Of a stretch of 19,610 nt of DNA, positions 1 through 6,086 are shown piece by piece. Numbering within the stretch: position 1 is the first letter of the stretch; each line of letters begins with the position of its first letter. Under the pieces are notes generated by a model. That model saw only the letters and a list, made by a program, of their open reading frames with translations. It made no database searches and was not told the origin of the DNA. Made by a program: the position numbers and the translations under genes. The DNA is from Oscillospiraceae bacterium (GTDB taxonomy: Bacteria > Bacillota > Clostridia > Oscillospirales > UBA929), in contig WRCJ01000021.1 of the NCBI GenBank assembly GCA_009784085.1, forward strand, positions 1-19,610, read 5' to 3'.

Positions 1-4
1 GGTG

Positions 5-10
5 TATAAT
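5..10 (+). promoter_or_regulatory. Possible -10 box upstream of rlmB
   Basis: A perfect TATAAT lies about 50 nt before the preferred TTG start of the methyltransferase gene. The matching -35 would fall outside the window, so only half of the promoter can be judged. If it is real, transcription would start near position 17 and the Shine-Dalgarno at about 42-49 would lie in a short leader. Confidence 0.3.
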
Positions 11-61
11 GCTAGCGAAGAGCGATTTCCCATCACACAACAAGGAAGGGAAGGGGCGCGG

Positions 62-817
62 TTGGATTACGGCGGAAAGGCCCAGGTGGAAGGCCGCCGC
101 GCGGTGGCCGAAGCCTTGCGGGCCGGCCGCGAGGTAGACAAATTGTACGTGCTGCGCGCCGGGGATGGATTGGGCGCCTTGGTGTCGCAGGCCAGACAGG
201 CGGGCGCCACGGTCGTATGGCGCAACAGGGAACACTTGGACGCCATGTCATTGACCCACGCGCACCAAGGCGTCATCGCCGCGATGGCCGCTTGGCAATA
301 CCATACGCTGGACGACATGCTTGCCGCCGCCGCCGCTAAAGGGGAATCCCCCTTTTTGGTCATATGCGATGGCGTGGAGGATCCGGGTAATCTGGGTTCC
401 ATTATGCGTACAGCCGAAGCCGCCGGCGCCCATGGGCTGCTCTTGCCCCGCCGCCGCAGCGCGGGCTTGTCCCCACAGACCGCCAAGGCTTCCTGCGGCG
501 CGTTGGAATACCTGCCCGTCGCCCGCGTACCCGGCGTGCCGGCTCTGTTGCGGGAGCTGAAAAGCCACAATATATGGATCTATGGCGCGGACGCGGCGGA
601 TGGGCTGTCTGTGTATGATACCGAGTTTTCCGGGGGTGTGGCGTTGGTGTTCGGCGCGGAGGGGCGTGGCCTCTCCCACCTGGCGAAGGAACAATGCGAT
701 TTCCTGGTGAGGATTCCCATGCGCGGGAAGGTTTCCTCCCTGGGTGTCGCGGCGGCGGCGGCCGTGGTGGCTTTCACGGTTGTGAAGAACAGATTGGCGC
801 ATAGCGCAGAAACGTAA
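62..817 (+). CDS. rlmB: TrmH/RlmB-type 23S rRNA (guanosine-2'-O-)-methyltransferase
   Basis: A SPOUT-class enzyme expected to transfer a methyl group from S-adenosylmethionine to a ribose 2'-O in 23S rRNA (Gm2251 in E. coli RlmB). From the TTG at 62 the protein is 251 aa, close to the family's usual size. The N-terminal substrate-binding domain opens with VEGRRAVAEALRAG. The catalytic domain shows motif 1 (DGVEDPGNLGSIMRTAEAAG, residues about 103-122), motif 2 (LVFGAEGRGLS) and motif 3 (IPMRGKVSSLGVAAAAA). I chose TTG 62 because AAGGAAGG lies 12 nt upstream and the length fits; the frame stays open back to a GTG at 2 (271 aa). Oddity: motif 3 normally reads SLNVS, but here the conserved Asn is Gly and is followed by a run of alanines from a GCG repeat. 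The family call is secure; the exact target nucleotide is inferred. Confidence 0.88.
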   Translation: MDYGGKAQVEGRRAVAEALRAGREVDKLYVLRAGDGLGALVSQARQAGATVVWRNREHLDAMSLTHAHQGVIAAMAAWQYHTLDDMLAAAAAKGESPFLVICDGVEDPGNLGSIMRTAEAAGAHGLLLPRRRSAGLSPQTAKASCGALEYLPVARVPGVPALLRELKSHNIWIYGADAADGLSVYDTEFSGGVALVFGAEGRGLSHLAKEQCDFLVRIPMRGKVSSLGVAAAAAVVAFTVVKNRLAHSAET

Positions 818-844
818 TTGATGCGCAAACATAATTGATGCGCA
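815..844 (+). repeat. Two direct copies of a 13-bp intergenic repeat
   Basis: TAATTGATGCGCA occurs at 815-827 and again at 832-844, a period of 17 bp. The first copy supplies the rlmB stop codon TAA. The repeat sits in the 78-nt gap before the next gene and has no evident protein-binding symmetry. It fits a short slippage duplication. Confidence 0.75.
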
Positions 845-895
845 TATGCGAAGTGAAGGTTATATGAGGACCGAGGGACACAGGAGGCGATCGGT

Positions 896-3094
896 ATGAC
901 GGAAGAGGACAAGAAAAGGAAAGACGAAGAGCCGGCGTTCTCGCTGGATCAGATTATGACCGAGTATCGTTACGCGGCCACGCTATCCGGCAGGGCGCGC
1001 CCTGTCCGGCCGGAGCAGCCCGTAAGTAAAGATACCCAAACATTTCAGAAGTTGGCCAATCAGAAGGAGGCCGCTGCCTCTTTCCGCGCGACCGCCCCAA
1101 AGGCTCAGGAAAGAGCCCTGGGAAAGACTGCGGAAAGGATCCCAGACAGGTCCCCAGACAGGTCCCCAGATAAAGCCCCAGACAAAGCCCCGGGAAAAGC
1201 CCCGGGAAAAGCCCCGGGAAAGTCTTCGGGAAAGGCTCCGAAAAAGGCCCCGGAGGAACCCGACCGGCAGGTGGACTTTGGACCGCCGGAGACTTTTGGC
1301 AAGGCGTTTGCCCCCTCCGAAAATTTTGTGCGCATGCAGGACGACATCCTCGAAGATGAGCCGTGGGAGCGAGGGGCGCCGCCCCCAACGGAATCCTTCC
1401 GTACCCGCCAGCGACGCCGGCGTCGAACGGAAAAGCCCCAGGGGCCGTCCCTTCCGCCGGACAAGGCGGCTGTCCGCCTAGCCCCATACATCCGTTTTTT
1501 GACCATCCGGCTACTGGTCGCCGCCCCCATTTGCCTCTTTATGGTGTTCCTCACATTTTCCCATCGTTTGGAAATCTCACTGCCCTCGGTATTTGTCTTT
1601 TCTGAGAAACGCATGGTATTCATGTCGATCCTCACGATATTGCAGATCCTCGTCATGATCTGCGGCATCGATGTCATGTCGCGGGGCTTATCCGATCTAT
1701 TCCACCTGAAACCGGGCTTCGAGTCGGTGATCCTGTTTTCCTGCGTGGCCAACATCCTCTACACCGTCTCCTCTTTCCTCAAGCCGAACGTCCCGGTCTT
1801 TCTGCCTTACTCCGCCGCGTCGGCCTTGGCCGTGCTTTTCGCCATGTGGTCGTTCCGGGTGCGCATGAGAGCTTATCAGCGCACGTACACGGTTGTCGCC
1901 GAACTGGAGGAACCAATCGTCGTCTCCCGGGATGAAGCCCTTTGGACAGGCGGCACGCTGATCAAATCCTTAGGCGGGGCGCCGGACTTTGTCTCGCAGG
2001 CGGAAATGCCCGATGGCGCGAGCCGCTTTTCCCGATTCCTCGCGCCCTTGGAAATCATCGCCATCATATTATGCGCGCTGATTGCCTCGGTCGGGCGGCA
2101 AGAACCGCAGCGTTTCTTCTGGGCGCTTTCGGCCATATCGTCGGCCGCCGTGCCCCTATGCGGCGCGTTTTGCTTTGCCTTGCCCTTCTACAAGATCGCC
2201 AAACGGCTGGCGCGCAGTGGGTCAGCTCTATGCGGATGGGTCGGCGCCCATGCGTTTCTATCCCCCTGCGCCCTGATCCTGACCGACCGCTGCCTGTTCC
2301 CCCGGGGGACGGTGTCCCTCAGCGGGCTCAAGGTGTTCGATGGCTTTAGTTTCGATCGTATGATCTCCTATTCCGCCAGCCTGACCAATGCGTCGGAGTC
2401 CAGCCTCGCCTTCGCTTTCACGGAGCTGTTGCATAATCAGAAAGACGCGGTGTTGCCGGTCACGGACTTCCGCCACCACGAGGGCGGCGGCATAGGCGGC
2501 GTGATAGGGCGGGACAGCATCCTGATGGGCAACGCGACCTTCATGTTACGCATGGGCATCCGCTTGCCCCAGGGCATTAAGCAGAAAAACATCCTCTTTG
2601 TGGCTGTCAACCTGGACCTGGTGGGGATATTCGCCATCCACTACAACGCGGCGAATTCCGTGCGCCATGGGCTGAACATCTTACTGCGCGGCGGCGTCAC
2701 GCCCCTGATGGCCACGCGGGATGTCAACCTGACGCCGCCCTTCGTGAGCCGTGTGTTCGATCTCGACTTGAGCGGCGCGGATTACCCGATGATCGAACAG
2801 CGATTGCTACTCTCCGATCCGAATTCCTATCGACATGCGAACACCCCGGCCGTCACCGGGCGCGAGACGCTCTACGCGGCGGCGGAAGCCATTGTGGGCG
2901 GCCGCCGGCTGTGGAAGGCGACGCGCATCAATATCATCTTGCATCTGCTGTGCGCGCTGGCCGGGCTTATCCTCATGACATTCCTGGCCTTCCGGGGGGA
3001 AATGGCCACCGCTTCGCCCTGCAACGTGATATCGTACCTGGCCCTGTGGGCGCTGTCTACCTTCTTTATATCGGGTTGGGTGCATCGATACTAG
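896..3094 (+). CDS. Degenerate P-type (P1B-like) ATPase membrane protein, probable pseudoenzyme
   Basis: The 732-aa protein has a disordered, charged N-terminal ~190 residues containing nine 4-residue Pro/Lys units, then about eight predicted membrane segments in the 2+2+2+2 order of heavy-metal P-type ATPases (about 199-222, 237-258, 272-292, 295-315, 380-400, 405-435, 680-702, 710-730). After segment 6 the sequence follows the P1B pattern up to the phosphorylation site, but DKTGTLT is replaced by DRCLFPRGT (Asp464 kept). A nucleotide-domain-like stretch GGIGGVIGRDSILMGNATF follows. The TGES actuator loop and GDGxND are not visible, and TGD reads TRD. The actuator domain is very short. ATP-driven transport is therefore unlikely; a regulatory or scaffold role is only inference. 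ATG 896 has AGGAGG 8 nt upstream. The gene is single, after rlmB and before hnd. Confidence 0.7.
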   Translation: MTEEDKKRKDEEPAFSLDQIMTEYRYAATLSGRARPVRPEQPVSKDTQTFQKLANQKEAAASFRATAPKAQERALGKTAERIPDRSPDRSPDKAPDKAPGKAPGKAPGKSSGKAPKKAPEEPDRQVDFGPPETFGKAFAPSENFVRMQDDILEDEPWERGAPPPTESFRTRQRRRRRTEKPQGPSLPPDKAAVRLAPYIRFLTIRLLVAAPICLFMVFLTFSHRLEISLPSVFVFSEKRMVFMSILTILQILVMICGIDVMSRGLSDLFHLKPGFESVILFSCVANILYTVSSFLKPNVPVFLPYSAASALAVLFAMWSFRVRMRAYQRTYTVVAELEEPIVVSRDEALWTGGTLIKSLGGAPDFVSQAEMPDGASRFSRFLAPLEIIAIILCALIASVGRQEPQRFFWALSAISSAAVPLCGAFCFALPFYKIAKRLARSGSALCGWVGAHAFLSPCALILTDRCLFPRGTVSLSGLKVFDGFSFDRMISYSASLTNASESSLAFAFTELLHNQKDAVLPVTDFRHHEGGGIGGVIGRDSILMGNATFMLRMGIRLPQGIKQKNILFVAVNLDLVGIFAIHYNAANSVRHGLNILLRGGVTPLMATRDVNLTPPFVSRVFDLDLSGADYPMIEQRLLLSDPNSYRHANTPAVTGRETLYAAAEAIVGGRRLWKATRINIILHLLCALAGLILMTFLAFRGEMATASPCNVISYLALWALSTFFISGWVHRY
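1142..1249 (+). repeat. Nine tandem 12-bp units in the P-type-ATPase-like gene
   Basis: Nine consecutive degenerate 12-mers run from CCAGACAGGTCC through CCGGGAAAAGCC to CCGAAAAAGGCC. They encode about 36 residues of (P-D/G-R/K-S/A) repeats, residues about 83-118, in the cytoplasmic N-terminal region. Two adjacent pairs are identical at the DNA level, which points to recent unit duplication. Confidence 0.85.
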
Positions 3095-3153
3095 ACTACG
3101 GAAAGCAGTTATTTTCAAAGGGGCTTTCCAGGGAATGGAATAGGAAAGCTGTT

Positions 3154-3225
3154 GAGGCGGAATGAATCCGCCTCCTTGGCCGTTGCCTTGCCGGGGGTTT
3201 ATCGCAGTTTTAGCCCTTTTTTTTT
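3154..3225 (+). terminator. Hairpins and T9 tract after the ATPase-like gene
   Basis: A perfect 8-bp stem GAGGCGGA/TCCGCCTC with loop ATGAA occupies 3154-3174. A weaker stem GGGTT (3195-3199)/AGCCC (3212-3216), with one G-T pair, is followed directly by nine T residues (3217-3225), the layout of an intrinsic terminator. Together they plausibly end transcription from 896-3094 and separate it from the hydrogenase operon. The first hairpin has no T-run of its own. Confidence 0.5.
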
Positions 3226-3261
3226 CTAATTGGTCTGGATCAGTGGAACGATACCTATCAT

Positions 3262-3332
3262 AGAGAGCCGCACAGAAAGCCGCATAGTGAGCCGCATAAA
3301 AGTCGCATGTAGAGCCGCATAGAGAGCCGCCC
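3262..3332 (+). repeat. Six degenerate 12-bp repeats upstream of the hydrogenase operon
   Basis: Units with consensus AGAGAGCCGCAT start at 3262, 3274, 3286, 3298 (11 bp, with a changed base), 3309 and 3321. They occupy the non-coding gap between the T9 tract and the hndA ribosome binding site. A TATCAT hexamer at 3256-3261 could be a -10 box just before them, but no good -35 is correctly spaced. I see no gene or structured RNA in the rest of this roughly 300-nt gap. Confidence 0.8.
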
Positions 3333-3394
3333 TATGTCGTTTAGGGCGTCGCCCTGGAACTGGAATTTCAACAAAGGAGGAGGCGCATGTCAAT

Positions 3395-3889
3395 ATGCCC
3401 AGCACGAAAAAAATCCCCGCGTTCACGGCATTGCCCGGGCAACTCGAAAGGTTGAAGGACGCCATCGAGCGTTACCGGGACCAGCCGGGCGCGGCGATGC
3501 CCGTCTTGCAGGAAGCCCAGAATATCTTCGGATACCTGCCGGAGGAGGTACAGATCGAAGTCGCGGAGGGTTTGGGGATGTCCCTGTCCGAGGTGTACGG
3601 GATCGTGTCCTTTTACGCCCAATTCACCTTGTATCCCAAAGGCAAGACACAGGTGGATGTCTGCATGGGCACAGCCTGTTACGTGAAGGGAGCCGGCGAG
3701 ATTCTGGAGCGCGTCGAGCGCAAATTGGGCTGCGCGGCGGGCGAGGTAACCGAAGACGGCATGTTTTCCATCGACGCCACCCGCTGTATCGGCGCATGCG
3801 GCCTTGCCCCGGTCATGGTGGTGGGCGGGGATGTTTACGGCCTCTTGGTGCCCGACGAAGTAGACGGTATCCTGGAGAAATACATGTAG
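3395..3889 (+). CDS. hndA: NADP-reducing / bifurcating [FeFe]-hydrogenase subunit A (NuoE-like)
   Basis: A 164-aa homologue of the 24-kDa (NuoE) subunit of complex I, carrying a thioredoxin-like [2Fe-2S] cluster that passes electrons within the soluble hydrogenase complex. The four expected ligands are visible as C-x4-C (Cys90, Cys95) and C-x3-C (Cys131, Cys135, in RCIGACGLAP). The N-terminal helical part (PVLQEAQNIFGYLPEEVQ, then VYGIVSFYAQF) matches the family. ATG 3395 is preceded by AAAGGAGGAGG (3373-3382). It is the first gene of a four-gene operon, with 24 nt before hndB. Family and complex assignment are firm; whether the partner is NADP or NAD plus ferredoxin cannot be read from this subunit. 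Confidence 0.93.
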   Translation: MPSTKKIPAFTALPGQLERLKDAIERYRDQPGAAMPVLQEAQNIFGYLPEEVQIEVAEGLGMSLSEVYGIVSFYAQFTLYPKGKTQVDVCMGTACYVKGAGEILERVERKLGCAAGEVTEDGMFSIDATRCIGACGLAPVMVVGGDVYGLLVPDEVDGILEKYM

Positions 3890-3913
3890 CGAGATATAAG
3901 GAGGAATCGTAAT

Positions 3914-4282
3914 TTGAAATCGATAGATGAGCTGGGGGCCGTCCGGGAGAGCGCCCGCCAGAAGATGGTCCAGTTCCGGGAGGACAGCGGGGGCGGTGCC
4001 CGCGTGATGGTGGGCATGGCGACATGCGGCATTGCCGCCGGCGCCCGCCCTGTGATGAGCGCCTGCCAGGAGGAGGTCAGCCGCCGGGGCTTGCGCGATG
4101 TCACGGTGATCCAAGTCGGTTGCGTGGGCGTTTGCCGCTTGGAACCCATCGTCGAGGTGCTGGTTGGCGGGCAGGAGAAGGTCACCTATGTGAACATGAC
4201 GCCCGATAAGGCGAGGGAGGTCATCGCCGAGCATGTCGTCAACCAGAGGATAAAAACCGAATACACCATTGGGAATGCGTAG
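3914..4282 (+). CDS. hndB: Hydrogenase subunit B, thioredoxin-like [2Fe-2S] ferredoxin
   Basis: A small 122-aa (2Fe-2S) ferredoxin-domain protein of the HndB type, typical of HndABCD hydrogenases and absent from three-subunit HydABC enzymes. The diagnostic ATCGIAAGA segment contains Cys38; Cys51, Cys70 and Cys74 (VGCVGVC) complete a plausible cluster set. The start is TTG 3914, with AAGGAGGAA at 3898-3906, 7 nt upstream; no ATG/GTG start fits better. It lies 24 nt after hndA and 11 nt before hndC, so it is surely co-transcribed. Its role as an electron-transfer subunit is inferred from the family. Confidence 0.9.
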   Translation: MKSIDELGAVRESARQKMVQFREDSGGGARVMVGMATCGIAAGARPVMSACQEEVSRRGLRDVTVIQVGCVGVCRLEPIVEVLVGGQEKVTYVNMTPDKAREVIAEHVVNQRIKTEYTIGNA

Positions 4283-4293
4283 GGGGTTGTTCG

Positions 4294-6081
4294 ATGGAAT
4301 TTATCAAAAACCATATTTTGGTTTGCTCCGGGACAGGCTGCGGCCCGTCCGGCGGGGATAAGCTTGTCGCGGCCTTTCAAAAGGCGGTGCGGGAGGCTGA
4401 TTTGGAAAAAAGCGTCAAGATCGCCAAGGCATGCTGTTTCGGGCTGTGTTCCCAAGGACCCGTCGTCGTCGTGTACCCGGAGGGTGCATACTATACGGGT
4501 TTGAAGGCAGGGGATGTCGGCGCCATCGTGCGCGAACACATCCTGGGCGGGCACATGGTTTCCCGCCTGCTGTACAAAGAGGGGGAAGGGGACGGCGGGC
4601 GCGCCTTGGAGGACACCGCTTTCTTCAAAAAGCAGGTCCGCGTCGCATTGCGCAATTGCGGCAATATCGACCCGGAAGCCATCGACGAGTACATCGCCTA
4701 CGATGGCTATCAAGCGTTGGCGCGGGTCGTCTCCACAATGACGCCCGGGCAGGTGGTCGATACCATCAAAGCCTCCGGCCTGCGCGGGCGCGGCGGCGGC
4801 GGGTTCCCGACGGGGCGCAAATGGGAATTTGCCATGATGCAACCGCCGGGGCAGAAGTATGTCTGCTGCAACGCCGACGAGGGCGACCCGGGCGCCTTCA
4901 TGGATCGCTCCATCCTGGAAGGCGATCCCCACAGCATCCTCGAAGCCATGACCATCGCCGGGTACGCGATTGGGGCCGACAAAGGCTTCCTCTATGTGCG
5001 CGCCGAATACCCCGTCGCCGTGCAACGATTGCAGATCGCGATACAACAGGCCCGGGATTACGGCTTGCTGGGGGATAATATCTTCGGCGCCGATTTCTCC
5101 TTCGATCTGAACATCCGCTTGGGCGCGGGCGCCTTTGTGTGCGGCGAGGAGACCGCCTTGCTGACGTCCATCGAGGGCAATCGCGGCGAACCCAGGCCGA
5201 GGCCGCCCTTCCCGGCCGTCAAGGGGCTATTCGGCAAGCCCACCATCCTCAACAATGTGGAGACCTATGCGAACATCCCGTGGATCATCCTGCAGGGCGC
5301 CGACGCCTTTGCCCGCATCGGTACGGAACGATCGAACGGCACCAAGGTGTTCGCCTTGGGCGGCAAGATCACGAATACCGGCTTGGTGGAGATCCCGATG
5401 GGTACCACGTTGCGCGAGGTGATCGAGGAGATCGGCGGCGGATGCCCGGGCGATAAGGCGTTCAAGGCGGCCCAGACCGGCGGCCCCTCGGGCGGTTGCA
5501 TCCCGGCCGCGCATATCGATACGCCCATCGAATACGATACGCTGACCGCGCTGGGTTCCATGATGGGGTCCGGGGGGCTTATCGTCATGGACGAGGACAA
5601 TTGCATGGTGGACATCGCCAAGTTTTTCTTGGACTTCACGGTGGACGAATCCTGCGGCAAATGCACGCCCTGCCGCATCGGCACCAAGCGGTTGCACCAG
5701 ATGCTGGAAAAGATCACCAGCGGCAACGGGACGATGGCCGATTTGGACTTGATGGAGGAATTATGCGAGCACATCAAGAGCAGTTCGCTGTGCGGCTTGG
5801 GCCAATCGGCGCCCAACCCCGTGCTGTCCACCCTGCATTACTTCCGCGATGAATACGAAGCCCATGTGCGCGAACACAGATGCCCGGCGCATGTGTGCAA
5901 GGCGTTGATGCGGTACATCATATTGGACAACTGCAAAGGCTGTACGGCCTGCGCCCGCGCCTGCCCCACGGAGGCTATCACGGGCAAAGTCAAGGAACTG
6001 CACATCATAGACCAGGAAAAATGCATCAAATGCGGCGCCTGCATGGACATATGCAAGTTTAATTCTGTCATCAAGGAGTGA
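4294..6081 (+). CDS. hndC: Hydrogenase subunit C, NuoF-like flavoprotein (NAD(P)H/FMN/Fe-S)
   Basis: A 595-aa diaphorase subunit that oxidises or reduces NAD(P)H at FMN and, in bifurcating enzymes, splits electrons between pyridine nucleotide and ferredoxin. Domains in order: N-terminal thioredoxin-like [2Fe-2S] region (Cys11, Cys16, Cys48, Cys52); NuoF core with the FMN-binding glycine-rich stretch GLRGRGGGGFPTGRKW (about 162-177), NADEGDPGAFMDR (about 192-204) and CGEETALLTSIEG; a [4Fe-4S] site ESCGKCTPCR (about 452-461); and a C-terminal 2x[4Fe-4S] ferredoxin (CKGCTACARACP and CIKCGACMDIC, about 547-590). This full architecture is standard for HndC/HydB. ATG 4294 follows AGGGGG at 4281-4286. 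The stop overlaps the spacer of hndD, whose ribosome binding site lies inside the last codons. Confidence 0.95.
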   Translation: MEFIKNHILVCSGTGCGPSGGDKLVAAFQKAVREADLEKSVKIAKACCFGLCSQGPVVVVYPEGAYYTGLKAGDVGAIVREHILGGHMVSRLLYKEGEGDGGRALEDTAFFKKQVRVALRNCGNIDPEAIDEYIAYDGYQALARVVSTMTPGQVVDTIKASGLRGRGGGGFPTGRKWEFAMMQPPGQKYVCCNADEGDPGAFMDRSILEGDPHSILEAMTIAGYAIGADKGFLYVRAEYPVAVQRLQIAIQQARDYGLLGDNIFGADFSFDLNIRLGAGAFVCGEETALLTSIEGNRGEPRPRPPFPAVKGLFGKPTILNNVETYANIPWIILQGADAFARIGTERSNGTKVFALGGKITNTGLVEIPMGTTLREVIEEIGGGCPGDKAFKAAQTGGPSGGCIPAAHIDTPIEYDTLTALGSMMGSGGLIVMDEDNCMVDIAKFFLDFTVDESCGKCTPCRIGTKRLHQMLEKITSGNGTMADLDLMEELCEHIKSSSLCGLGQSAPNPVLSTLHYFRDEYEAHVREHRCPAHVCKALMRYIILDNCKGCTACARACPTEAITGKVKELHIIDQEKCIKCGACMDICKFNSVIKE

Positions 6082-6086
6082 TAGAT

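Noticed and set aside
3262..3332. Possible CRISPR array
   Set aside because: The units are 12 bp, contiguous and degenerate, with no unique spacers and no cas genes nearby.
3368..4234. A 288-codon minus-strand open frame opposite hndA and hndB
   Set aside because: Composition is His/Ala/Gly-rich as expected from antisense of GC-rich coding DNA, and both sense genes have all expected Cys ligands.
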